A DNA stretch of 7,534 nt from Bacillota bacterium (GCA_023395695.1 JAEWYJ010000095.1:1-7534), one strand, 5' to 3'; counted from the first letter of the stretch, positions 1 to 6,354 are shown. Program-made: numbers and translations. Notes: a model not told the origin generated them from the sequence alone.

Positions 1-827
1 TGCTGACTATGCCCAAGCAACGGCGGCCCCGCGTGTTTTACACCTGCCACGGCTATCTTTTTGGAGAAAACGACGGGCTTTCGCGGTTTAAATATCTGCT
101 GCCTGAAAGGCTGTGCGCCGGCGTAACCGACGTGCTGATGGTGATGAACCGTGAGGATGAGCATATTGCGCGCCGTTATCGGCTCTTTAAGCACAGCATT
201 TATTACATTAACGGTATGGGGCTTGTCCCCGGCCGCTTTGCGCCGCCCACACCCGGGCAGCACGCTACGGCAAAAGAGGCCTTGGGCTTTTTGCACGGAC
301 AGCTGCTGTTTGTTTATATCGCCGAATTTTCAAAGCGCAAAAACCACCGACAGCTTCTGACTGCTTTTGCCACTGCCGTCTCTTTAAGGCCTGACGCGCG
401 GCTGCTTCTGGCCGGCACCGGCGCACTGCTGGAGGATTGCCGCAGGCTGGCGGCAAGGCTTGGCATTGCAGATCAGGTTCGTTTTTTGGGTTATGTCAGC
501 GACACGCCCGGTCTGCTGGCCGGCTGCGACTGCTGTGTCTCGACCAGTATAATAGAGGGCCTTCCGTTTAATATTATGGAGGCGAGGGCCAGCGGGCTGC
601 CGGTTATTGCCAGCGACATTAAGGGCCACCGTGAGCTGGCCGAATCCGACCCGGATATGACGCTGTTTAGTTCAACCAAAGCGCTTGCACAGCTGCTGGC
701 CGGCGCACAGCCCTGCGGGCGGCGCGGCGCCGAGCTGTCGCGCTTTATGCTGCCGCAGGTGCTGCCGGAGATTATGAATATCTATCTGGGCGGGCAAAGC
801 GACGCCGGGGCACCGGTAAAGTTATAA
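1..827 (+). CDS. Glycosyltransferase family 4 (GT-B fold), 5'-truncated by window edge
   Basis: This is probably the sugar-donor-binding two thirds of a retaining GT4 glycosyltransferase that adds a sugar to a lipid-linked exopolysaccharide intermediate at the inner membrane face. The reading frame is open to the window edge. The first visible Met (position 9) lies only a few residues before a VFYTCHG segment that in this family sits about 100 residues into the protein, so the true start is almost certainly upstream. Numbering from that Met, the FVYIAEFSKRKN stretch begins the C-terminal Rossmann domain. E183-G-L-P-F-N-I-M-E191 is the EX7E motif of GT4 enzymes that contacts the nucleotide sugar, followed by ASGLPVIASDIKGHREL. 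An EpsG-like gene follows after 21 bp, in the same operon. The sugar and acceptor cannot be told from sequence. The family call is firm; the exact role is inferred. Confidence 0.9.
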   Translation, partial: LTMPKQRRPRVFYTCHGYLFGENDGLSRFKYLLPERLCAGVTDVLMVMNREDEHIARRYRLFKHSIYYINGMGLVPGRFAPPTPGQHATAKEALGFLHGQLLFVYIAEFSKRKNHRQLLTAFATAVSLRPDARLLLAGTGALLEDCRRLAARLGIADQVRFLGYVSDTPGLLAGCDCCVSTSIIEGLPFNIMEARASGLPVIASDIKGHRELAESDPDMTLFSSTKALAQLLAGAQPCGRRGAELSRFMLPQVLPEIMNIYLGGQSDAGAPVKL

Positions 828-848
828 GAAAGCAGGTGTGGAGTAAAA

Positions 849-2018
849 TTGCTGCCGTATATTGTACTGCTGGCCGTTTCAGGCGCTGCGGGTATTTTGA
901 TCTGCGAGCGCAAGCCCTCGCGAAAAAATGAGCTGATTGTTTTAGGTATTATGACGTTGCTGATGTGTGCCATGGCCGCGTTGCGCGGCGAAAATGTGGG
1001 CGTCGATTATGACTGGGTCTACCGGGACTACTTTTTAGCCGCCCGGGAGCATGGTTTTGCATTTTTGTTGTCCGACCAAAATATTTACCGGGTAGAGCCG
1101 GTCTACGGGCTGCTCAATCAGGTCGTGGCGCTCTTTACGCCCGATCCGATGGCGCTGTGGTGGACCGCTTCGGTCGTCATTATTTTGCTGCGGGTTGTTT
1201 TTATCTGGCGATACTCGCCAAAGCTATGGTTAAGCGTCTTTTGCTATATCGGTCTTGGCTTTTTCACCTACGCGCTATGCACGCTGCGGCAGGAGCTGGG
1301 TATTTCGGTCGCAATGTTTGCGTTGCCGTTTTTGCAGCGTCGTAAGCTGCTGCCTTATTTCGCCATCGTTCTGCTGGCGGGCTTGTGCCACAGCAGCCTT
1401 TTTATCCTGCTGCCGGTCTACTTTATTGCAGCCATACCGCCCAACAGGTGGATGATCGGCCTGTACGCGACGGCCTTTATGTCGGTCATCTTCTTTTCAG
1501 AAATTCTTTTAAAATGGTTTGTGGCGTTGCTGCCCCGTTTTTCAATGTATACGCCGGATTCCTACTATTTAAAGGGACGCGATATCAATACCGTCATTAT
1601 ATGGGTTATCGTTGTGCTGATTGCCGCGTTGCTCTATAAAAGGCTGCTGGAACGCGATAAAAATAACCTTGTGCTCTTCAACCTGTTTCTCTGGGGAACG
1701 CTGATTATGACGCTGACCATGAAGCACTTTATTTTTCAGCGCGTGGCATTGGTTTTTTTGCCGTTCTCGGTTGTACTCATTCCCGAAATGGTGCAAAGCA
1801 TGCTGCCCTCCGCCCAACTGCACAGCGCACCCGACGGCGCCAAGGGCGGCAAAATGAACAACCAGCAGATTGCGGCGCAGAAGCACAAGCACAGAGAAGA
1901 CATCAGAATGTATTATTCGGTTATGGGCCTGCTGATACTGCTGGTCGTGTTGGAGTATCTGTTCCTGCTGCATGCCAACCGCCTGCTGCTGGTGCCTTAT
2001 ACACCGTTTTGGATGTGA
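849..2018 (+). CDS. EpsG-family polysaccharide polymerase-like membrane protein
   Basis: This is a 389-residue, very hydrophobic protein with about ten predicted membrane segments, beginning with an N-terminal helix (LPYIVLLAVSGAAGILI). The loop RGENVGVDYDWVYRDYF, then YRVEPVYGLLNQVV, matches the early loop of the EpsG family (RG.NVG.DY..Y...F), which is thought to polymerise exopolysaccharide repeat units outside the membrane. A polar basic stretch (GAKGGKMNNQQIAAQKHKHRED, about residues 330-352) forms a cytoplasmic-type loop before the last one or two helices. The start is TTG at 849, supported by GGAG at 840-843 with 5 bases between; no ATG fits better. It sits between a glycosyltransferase and the initiating phosphotransferase, as expected for an EPS cluster. 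An O-antigen polymerase (Wzy-like) role is equivalent. Sequence identity in this family is low, so polymerase activity is inferred. Confidence 0.82.
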   Translation: MLPYIVLLAVSGAAGILICERKPSRKNELIVLGIMTLLMCAMAALRGENVGVDYDWVYRDYFLAAREHGFAFLLSDQNIYRVEPVYGLLNQVVALFTPDPMALWWTASVVIILLRVVFIWRYSPKLWLSVFCYIGLGFFTYALCTLRQELGISVAMFALPFLQRRKLLPYFAIVLLAGLCHSSLFILLPVYFIAAIPPNRWMIGLYATAFMSVIFFSEILLKWFVALLPRFSMYTPDSYYLKGRDINTVIIWVIVVLIAALLYKRLLERDKNNLVLFNLFLWGTLIMTLTMKHFIFQRVALVFLPFSVVLIPEMVQSMLPSAQLHSAPDGAKGGKMNNQQIAAQKHKHREDIRMYYSVMGLLILLVVLEYLFLLHANRLLLVPYTPFWM

Positions 2019-2025
2019 AGCTTAA

Positions 2026-3420
2026 ATGGACAAAAAGAATTATCGCCTGTTTAACCTGCTGCTGCGTCTGGCCGATATTTTAATTTGGCTGTCCGCAATA
2101 GCCGGGGCTTATGTGTTGCGCTTTTATCTGCTGCCGCATGCGGCGCAGCATAATATTAATCTTGTTTATTACCTGCGGGCCATGCCGGCGCTGGTCTGCG
2201 GCTATATGGTGCTTTATCAGTCCAGCGGGCTGTACGACCCTTTTCGCAGACGAACCATTCTGGCTGAGACCGGCAAAATTATTGCGGCCAACTTTTATGG
2301 ACTGGCCGGTATCTTTCTTGCGTTTTTCTGGATTAAGGAAGTACATATCTCGCGTCTGGTCATTTTAATCTTCAGTATTCTGAGCACCGTTTTATCCGCC
2401 TTTGCCCGCGCTGCGGGGCGGCTGTTTCTCCGTTCCATGCGGCGAAAGGGCTACAATATCAAGCATATCCTCATGGTGGGCAGCAACGAAATTGCCGCCA
2501 ATTTTTATCAGAAGGCGGCTGCAAACAAAAATTATGGCTATATTGTCGACGGCTATCTCAACGACCATCCGTCGGATTACCGTTGGCAAGCGGAATATCT
2601 CGGCTCAATCGACCGGCTGGCGGAAGTGCTTCAGACCCGCCACCCGGACGAGGTGCTGGTCTCGCTCGATTATCACCAGTTCCCGCTGCTTGGGCAGGTT
2701 ATTGCAACCTGCGAGGCGCAGGGGGTCAAGTCTTCGCTGCTGCCGTTTTACAGCCGATATCTGCCCTCCCGGCCCAAGGTCGAGATTTTTGAGGATATTC
2801 CAATTATCAACCTGCGCCATATTCCGCTGGACAATCTCTTTTTAGCGGGTTTGAAGCGCGGATTTGACGTTGCCGCTTCGCTGCTGGGACTTGTTTTGCT
2901 TTCGCCGCTGCTTCTGAGTACGGCGCTGGGCATTAAACTAAGCTCCCCCGGCCCGGTTATCTATAAGCAGGCGCGCATCGGCAAGAACCGGCGGGAGTTT
3001 GTCATGTACAAATTCCGTTCAATGCGCACCGAAAATAATGCCGACACCACAACATGGGGTACCAAAAGCGACGACCGGCGTACCCGCTTCGGCACGTTGC
3101 TGCGCAAGTTCTCAATTGATGAGCTGCCACAGCTTTATAATGTGCTCAGGGGCGACATGAGCCTGGTTGGCCCCCGGCCGGAACGCCCGTTTTTTGTTGA
3201 GCAGTTCCGCGACGAGGTGCCGCTTTACATGCTCAAGCACCTTGTCCGCCCCGGCATTACCGGCTGGGCGCAGGTCAACGGCTGGCGGGGCGACACTTCT
3301 ATTCTGGAGCGCATCAGATGCGACATGTACTACATAGAAAACTGGTCTTTTCTTTTGGATATGAAAATTTTGATGTTGACGGTGTTCAAGGGCATTGTCA
3401 ATACCAGCGAGGAGCTTTGA
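2026..3420 (+). CDS. Undecaprenyl-phosphate glucose phosphotransferase (WcaJ/polyprenyl glycosylphosphotransferase type)
   Basis: This enzyme would transfer sugar-1-phosphate (glucose or galactose) from a UDP-sugar to undecaprenyl phosphate, the first membrane step of exopolysaccharide synthesis. The 464 residues fit the long family form. There are four or five N-terminal membrane helices (to about residue 125), then a Rossmann-like CoA-binding-type domain (IKHILMVGSNEIAANF, YGYIVDGYLND). The catalytic bacterial sugar transferase domain starts at K277-RGFDV with its re-entrant membrane helix. Family landmarks follow: YKQARIGKNRREFVMYKFRSM, D365-E-L-P-Q-L-YNVLRGDMS, G382-P-R-P-E and A415-QVNGWRGDT424, the last being typical of the WcaJ/glucose subgroup. 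The ATG lies 7 bases after the upstream stop with only a weak ribosome site (GTGAAG, 2015-2020), so translation is probably coupled. Family membership is certain; glucose rather than galactose is inferred. Confidence 0.95.
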   Translation: MDKKNYRLFNLLLRLADILIWLSAIAGAYVLRFYLLPHAAQHNINLVYYLRAMPALVCGYMVLYQSSGLYDPFRRRTILAETGKIIAANFYGLAGIFLAFFWIKEVHISRLVILIFSILSTVLSAFARAAGRLFLRSMRRKGYNIKHILMVGSNEIAANFYQKAAANKNYGYIVDGYLNDHPSDYRWQAEYLGSIDRLAEVLQTRHPDEVLVSLDYHQFPLLGQVIATCEAQGVKSSLLPFYSRYLPSRPKVEIFEDIPIINLRHIPLDNLFLAGLKRGFDVAASLLGLVLLSPLLLSTALGIKLSSPGPVIYKQARIGKNRREFVMYKFRSMRTENNADTTTWGTKSDDRRTRFGTLLRKFSIDELPQLYNVLRGDMSLVGPRPERPFFVEQFRDEVPLYMLKHLVRPGITGWAQVNGWRGDTSILERIRCDMYYIENWSFLLDMKILMLTVFKGIVNTSEEL

Positions 3421-3464
3421 CGCCGTTTAGAAGCGATGCGGCAGCGCATGCGCAGGGCGATATG

Positions 3465-3504
3465 GCAATGGACGGCAGGCAGCAGCCCGTCGTCCATTGC
3501 TTTT
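3465..3504 (+). terminator. Intrinsic terminator of the exopolysaccharide operon
   Basis: The arms GCAATGGACGGC (3465-3476) and GTCGTCCATTGC (3489-3500) pair over 12 bp with one G-U, around a 12-base loop, and are followed directly by TTTT (3501-3504). It lies 45 bp after the phosphotransferase stop codon, in the right place to end that operon. Confidence 0.75.
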
Positions 3505-3733
3505 GAGCGTTGTGCTATAGCCGATTAATTTTAAAAGCGGCCCAGCATTGGCGCGCCTGTTTTTGTGTTGCAAGGCACAGCAGGCAGGGGTCTGGCGCTA
3601 GCCCAGAGGCGACCACACAGCACGGTACAAAACAGGCCGCAAAGGCTGTGCTTATTCCTGAATTGTTTGGTTATTGATATAGCCGAGACATTTTTATCCC
3701 GCCGCAGCGCCGCTTTAGTCGCAAAAAGCGAAA
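3505..3733. other. Gene-poor intergenic block between convergent genes
   Basis: No convincing gene is seen here. Open frames of about 76 residues exist on both strands, but they lack recognisable domains and clear ribosome sites, and they run through the hairpins. The block holds the self-complementary segment at 3537-3651 (listed separately) and, at 3720-3730, a small CGC-aaaaa-GCG hairpin that forms part of the minus-strand terminator tail. Confidence 0.5.
3537..3651 (-). ncRNA. Candidate structured RNA or dispersed intergenic repeat
   Basis: A rod-like fold can be drawn by eye. GCGG (3537-3540) pairs with CCGC (3637-3640), CCTGTTTT (3556-3563) with AAAACAGG (3629-3636), and GTGTTG (3565-3570) with CAGCAC (3618-3623, one G-U). 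A tip hairpin GGC-gcta-GCC (3594-3603) is extended by TCT/AGA. GCACAGC (3575-3581) can alternatively pair with GCTGTGC (3645-3651). The minus strand is preferred because the closing helix is then followed by TTTTAAAATT, a weak terminator-like tail; the plus strand has no such tail. No known RNA family is recognised and no promoter is clear. It may equally be a DNA repeat with inverted symmetry. Confidence 0.3.
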
Positions 3734-3781
3734 GCCACCGGGTCGCGGAAATTGGTTTCATTATTTCCGCGACCCGGTGGC
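3720..3781 (-). terminator. Long perfect hairpin terminator of the usp-like gene (possibly two-way)
   Basis: The arms 3734-3752 and 3763-3781 are perfectly complementary over 19 bp (outer bases GCCACCGGG, inner GGAAAT) around a 10-base loop. On the minus strand the stem is followed by TTTCGCTTTTTGC, a good T-rich tail, and it begins 18 bp past the usp-like stop codon. On the plus strand the stem is followed by CTTTATATT, a weaker tail, so it may also stop any read-through from the polysaccharide operon. Confidence 0.8.
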
Positions 3782-3798
3782 CTTTATATTCGGTTTAA

Positions 3799-4254
3799 TT
3801 ATGCACGCGCTTCACATAAAGCCCGCGCAGCGCGCACGGGATGTCCCACTTCGCACAGTCTCCCATCCTTTTCAACCACAAAAAATGTCACATGGGTAAA
3901 CTTGCTCCAGATACGCGTGGTAACCGAGTCCCCCTCCTGCGGAATACCGGTCAGCAGGTACGAGACCTTGTTATCCTTGACGTAGTGTATGATGGCTTTA
4001 GCAACATCATTAGCGTATAATAAGGCCATTTCCGCGCCATTTTCTTTAGAAACAGAGAACAGATACTCCATAGATTCGGGATCCTGAGCCGCCTCGGAGC
4101 CTACAACGTTTATGACTGCAAGCTCAGTGCCTGACAGGTTCGCCAGCGTTCTGCCTGCGCAAATAATACGGTCGCACTGTCGCTGGTCGGTTACGCAAAC
4201 CACTGTTTTGGCCCGCGGGCCCAAAATGCGTTCCTGCACCTCGTTTATTGACAC
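3799..4254 (-). CDS. Universal stress protein-like (UspA/KdpD-type) domain protein
   Basis: This is a 151-residue soluble protein with no signal peptide or membrane segment. The pattern fits the adenine nucleotide alpha-hydrolase-like UspA fold as found in the KdpD sensor middle domain. A first beta strand with Cys-containing loop (T17-VVCVTDQRQCDRII) leads into a helix (AGRTLANLSG) and a second strand (TELAVINVV). After ESMEYLFSVSKENGAEMALLY comes NDVAKAIIHYVKDNKVSYLLTGIP, the core beta-alpha-beta unit. The usual ATP-binding G-2x-G-9x-G-S/T signature is not evident, so nucleotide binding is doubtful. The start is GTG at 4254, fixed by a near-perfect AGGAGGT six bases upstream. It is divergent from rex and may share redox or stress control. 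The fold call is fairly sure; its biological role is unknown. Confidence 0.72.
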   Translation of the reverse strand: MSINEVQERILGPRAKTVVCVTDQRQCDRIICAGRTLANLSGTELAVINVVGSEAAQDPESMEYLFSVSKENGAEMALLYANDVAKAIIHYVKDNKVSYLLTGIPQEGDSVTTRIWSKFTHVTFFVVEKDGRLCEVGHPVRAARALCEARA

Positions 4255-4260
4255 TGCCCC

Positions 4261-4267
4261 ACCTCCT
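4261..4267 (-). promoter_or_regulatory. Ribosome binding site of the usp-like gene
   Basis: On the minus strand this reads AGGAGGT, with six bases to the GTG at 4254. It decides the non-ATG start. Confidence 0.8.
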
Positions 4268-4270
4268 ATG

Positions 4271-4285
4271 ATGCTACTATAGCAT
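4271..4285 (-). promoter_or_regulatory. Extended -10 box within a small inverted repeat, upstream of the usp-like gene
   Basis: The minus strand carries TGC-TATAGT (4284-4276), an extended -10 form, without a good -35. The box lies inside a 6-bp inverted repeat ATGCTA-cta-TAGCAT, so a bound protein could block it. A start about 7 bases downstream would leave a leader of only about 15 bases carrying the ribosome site. This is a prediction by eye. Confidence 0.35.
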
Positions 4286-4327
4286 AATCCTTTTTATTAA
4301 TTCTTTATTTTCTGTAAAGTTTAGCTT

Positions 4328-4343
4328 AAATTATTAATAATTT
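4328..4343. promoter_or_regulatory. Perfect 16-bp AT palindrome, candidate operator
   Basis: AAATTATTAATAATTT is its own reverse complement. It lies near the middle of the divergent usp/rex spacer, about 77 bp upstream of the rex -35 box and 43 bp upstream of the usp-like -10 box. It does not match the usual clostridial Rex consensus (TTGTTAA-N4-TTAACAA) well. It could serve another regulator, or reflect AT richness. Confidence 0.3.
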
Positions 4344-4419
4344 TATTTGGACAATTTCATCTTGTGAAGCACGGTTTTCTTTTTTACCGTAACTTCTGTC
4401 AATTCCGGGGGTTAAATCC

Positions 4420-4448
4420 TTGACTAGAAGCGCATGTTGGTATACAAT
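4420..4448 (+). promoter_or_regulatory. Sigma-A type promoter of rex
   Basis: TTGACT (4420-4425) and TACAAT (4443-4448) are separated by 17 bases, near the sigma-A consensus. An overlapping reading is TGG-TATACA (4438-4446), an extended -10. The predicted start near 4455 leaves a leader of about 37 bases before the rex start at 4492. Confidence 0.75.
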
Positions 4449-4476
4449 TATGCTATATATTGCGGTAATCTTTTTC

Positions 4477-4484
4477 GGGAGGTG
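4477..4484 (+). promoter_or_regulatory. Ribosome binding site that fixes the rex start
   Basis: GGGAGGTG lies 7 bases before the TTG at 4492. It rules out the longer frame that opens inside the promoter at 4420. Confidence 0.8.
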
Positions 4485-4491
4485 TTTGCCC

Positions 4492-5142
4492 TTGCCGCGC
4501 AGTCAATATGTTTCCAGCGCCGTTATCCGACGGTTGCCCCGTTATTACCGTTTTTTAGGAGAATTACTTGAAAAAGGCGTCTCCCGTATTTCCTCAAAAG
4601 AGCTTGCCGATTTAATGAGCCTGACCGCTTCGCAAATCCGGCAGGATCTCAACTGTTTTGGTGGTTTTGGTCAACAGGGGTACGGGTATAATGTGGCATT
4701 GTTACATTCCGAAATACGTAAGATTCTGGGCCTTGACCAGAATTTTCAGGCCATTCTGATAGGTGTCGGCAATCTGGGGCGCGCTTTTGCAACCAATATC
4801 AATTTTGACAGCGCCGGCTTTCATCTTTGCGGCCTGTTCGACAAGGACCCTGAGCTGGTCGCTTCGGGCCGTACGATCAGAGGTCTGGCCGTGCGCAGCG
4901 TCGATGAGCTTGAGGCGTTCTGCCGGGAGAACACCGTCGACATCGCCATACTTTGTGTGCCCAGCGATGCGGCTCAGAGCATGGCAGACCGTCTGATCTC
5001 CTGCGGCATCACCTCGTTCTGGAACTTTACCCACTTCGATATTAAGGTTGCCCACCCCGAAGCCATTGTCGAAAACGCACATCTTGTAGACGGCCTTATG
5101 ACCTTGTGCTATATGATTAACGACCTTAAAAAAAGTGATTGA
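4492..5142 (+). CDS. rex: Redox-sensing transcriptional repressor Rex
   Basis: Rex reads the NADH/NAD+ ratio. It binds operators when NADH is low and leaves them when NADH rises, releasing fermentation and anaerobic respiration genes. The 216 residues match the family length. Residues 1-75 form the winged-helix DNA-binding domain (ISSKELADLMSLTASQIRQDLNCFGGFGQQGYGYNV). G91-VGNLGRA98 is the Rossmann dinucleotide-binding loop, and IAILCVPSDAAQSMADRL plus the C-terminal FWNFTHFDI...VENAHLVDGLMTLCYMI form the NAD(H) core and the domain-swapped dimer helix. The start is TTG at 4492, chosen because it follows GGGAGGTG by 7 bases and gives the usual N-terminus; an upstream extension would translate the promoter. 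It has its own promoter and is divergent from the usp-like gene. No clear full Rex box was seen upstream, so self-regulation is unproven. Confidence 0.97.
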   Translation: MPRSQYVSSAVIRRLPRYYRFLGELLEKGVSRISSKELADLMSLTASQIRQDLNCFGGFGQQGYGYNVALLHSEIRKILGLDQNFQAILIGVGNLGRAFATNINFDSAGFHLCGLFDKDPELVASGRTIRGLAVRSVDELEAFCRENTVDIAILCVPSDAAQSMADRLISCGITSFWNFTHFDIKVAHPEAIVENAHLVDGLMTLCYMINDLKKSD

Positions 5143-5189
5143 GAAACGATATTCACCAGTGCGAACGCCGCATTGACAGGCGGGTTTTG
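5143..5189 (+). repeat. Degenerate direct repeat, copy 1
   Basis: The first 19 bases (GAAACGATATTCACCAGTG) match copy 2 at 17 of 19 positions. After a weaker junction with one gap, 17 of the next 23 bases also match, ending in TTTTG. It starts directly after the rex stop codon. Confidence 0.55.
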
Positions 5190-5273
5190 CAAAGAAAAAT
5201 GCAGCGTGTCACAAAACCGTTTGCCTATAAAGCGGTTTGAACGGTGATATGGCCTCTGAGGATTTTAGACGTA

Positions 5274-5316
5274 AAAATAACAGGGAAGCCCCGCGGCTCC
5301 CCTGTTATTTTATTTA
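5274..5316. terminator. Two-way intrinsic terminator between rex and rsmA
   Basis: The stem pairs 5274-5285 (AAAATAACAGGG) with 5300-5311 (CCCTGTTATTTT). After one A-C mismatch, AGCC (5287-5290) pairs with GGCT (5295-5298) around the 4-base loop CCGC. A-rich and T-rich flanks give a U tail on both strands (TTATTTTATTTAG on plus, TTATTTTTAC on minus), as suits two converging genes. Confidence 0.88.
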
Positions 5317-5364
5317 GAAACGGTATTTACCAGTGAAAAAAGCCGGGTTGGCAAGCAGCTTTTG
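5317..5364 (+). repeat. Degenerate direct repeat, copy 2
   Basis: It begins GAAACGGTATTTACCAGTG, two substitutions from copy 1, followed by GCCG..TTG.CA.GC.G.TTTTG in common. It lies just past the terminator T tail, so the two copies flank the terminator. Confidence 0.55.
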
Positions 5365-5483
5365 AGACAAACGAAGCGCGAACTGCAAAAATGCGAGATG
5401 TATTCCGCGTACATTTGACGCTGTATGGCATAAAAGCCGTTGTCATGGCAGTCGTTTCAAGCGGTAAAGCTTAATCCTTAGCG

Positions 5484-6347
5484 CTATTGGGCTGCATAAG
5501 CCAGCAGCGCGTCGGAAAGCTGCGCCAGCTGCAACAGCGTCAGCCGTTCGGCGCGAATATTGGCATCGAGCGCACATTGCGTCAGGCATTGGGCCACCGT
5601 TGCCTTGGGCAGACCCAGCGCCGCACTCAACGCGTTGCAAACCGTCTTGCGCCGCTGCGCAAAAGCGCCACGCACAACGGCAAACATAAAGGCCTCGTCC
5701 TTTGGCTGCACCGGCGGCGTTTTTCTGATATCCAACCGGATAACCGCAGAATCGACGTTGGGCGCCGGCATAAATGACCCCGCCGACACCGAAAACAGCT
5801 GCCTTGGCTCGCTGTAATAGGCAATAGCGGCCGATATAGCGCCGCATTCGCGCTCTCCGGGGGCAGCGCAAAGCCGCTGGGCCGCTTCCTTTTGCACCAT
5901 GACCGTAACGGCCTCTACCGGCAGCCGTGCCTCTAAAAGCCGCATCAGAATTGGCGTTGTGATATAATAGGGCAGGTTGGCGCACACGCTGACCGGCAGC
6001 CCCCCAAAGCGGCTGGCTATAATGCCCGCCAGATCGACCTCCATCACGTCGCCCATAATAATCTCAACATTATTAAATTCGTGCAGCGTCTCGGCGAGAA
6101 TCGGCTTTAAGCGGGTGTCAAGCTCAATGCACACCACCTTGTCGGCACGGCGCGCCAGCTCGGCGGTCAGCACGCCGACCCCGGGGCCAATTTCGAGCAC
6201 GCCGCAGCCCGGCGCAGCGCCCCCCTGCTCCGCCATGCGGGGGCACACCGAAGGATTAATTAAAAAATTCTGCCCCATGGCCTTAGAAAAAGTAAAGCCG
6301 TAACGCAGAAGCAGATCGCGCAGATACGCCCTGTCGGTCAGCGCCAA
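5484..6347 (-). CDS. rsmA: 16S rRNA (adenine1518-N6/adenine1519-N6)-dimethyltransferase RsmA (KsgA)
   Basis: RsmA uses four S-adenosylmethionine molecules to dimethylate two adjacent adenines in the helix 45 loop of 16S rRNA during late 30S assembly; loss usually gives kasugamycin resistance. From the chosen start it has 287 residues, normal for the family. Landmarks are G25-QNFL, the SAM motif E52-IGPGVG58, acidic E75 for the ribose and D100 for the adenine, the catalytic N124-LPYY128, Q152-KE, F192-MPAPNVDS200 and FAQRRKTVCNAL in the C-terminal rRNA-binding domain. The start is TTG at 6347, six bases after a strong AAAGGAGGA. An ATG at 6401 is in frame, but its extension lacks family similarity and would place the ribosome site inside the gene. 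No rnmV neighbour, common in Bacillota, is visible. Confidence 0.96.
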   Translation of the reverse strand: MALTDRAYLRDLLLRYGFTFSKAMGQNFLINPSVCPRMAEQGGAAPGCGVLEIGPGVGVLTAELARRADKVVCIELDTRLKPILAETLHEFNNVEIIMGDVMEVDLAGIIASRFGGLPVSVCANLPYYITTPILMRLLEARLPVEAVTVMVQKEAAQRLCAAPGERECGAISAAIAYYSEPRQLFSVSAGSFMPAPNVDSAVIRLDIRKTPPVQPKDEAFMFAVVRGAFAQRRKTVCNALSAALGLPKATVAQCLTQCALDANIRAERLTLLQLAQLSDALLAYAAQ

Positions 6348-6354
6348 GCCAAGT

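Larger units (their letters stand above)
5143..5483. other. Convergent intergenic region with degenerate direct repeats and terminator
   Basis: This spacer between rex and rsmA holds no gene. It contains two copies of a degenerate ~48-bp repeat (from 5143 and from 5317), the two-way terminator (5274-5316) and, between them, small alternative hairpins: GGTTTTG (5183-5189) with CAAAACC (5212-5218), or AAACCGTTT (5214-5222) with AAAGCGGTTT (5229-5238). These two pairings share bases and exclude each other. From 5365 to 5483 nothing distinctive is seen. Confidence 0.55.

Noticed and set aside
1569..1973. 134-residue frame antisense to the EpsG-like gene
   Set aside because: It is rich in Gln and His, as expected from reversed Leu codons, and has no domain.
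3531..3761. Minus-strand open frame of 76 residues between the converging operons
   Set aside because: It runs through the long hairpin and the structured block, has no recognisable domain and no clear ribosome site. A dispersed repeat read as protein is more likely.
3565..3798. Plus-strand open frame of 77 residues in the same block
   Set aside because: It overlaps the hairpin terminator and shows no family resemblance, hydrophobic segment or ribosome site.
4362..4379. TTGTGAA-like half of a Rex operator upstream of rex
   Set aside because: Only the left half (4362-4368) fits; the expected TTCACAA partner is absent, so it is probably chance.
4420..4491. N-terminal extension of Rex starting at TTG 4420
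   Set aside because: Its first codon is the -35 box and the extension covers the -10 box and the ribosome site; Rex proteins do not carry this segment.
5443..5985. Minus-strand 180-residue frame overlapping rsmA
   Set aside because: It is an out-of-frame shadow of rsmA, with Arg/Ala/Gly-rich low-complexity composition typical of shifted GC-rich codons.
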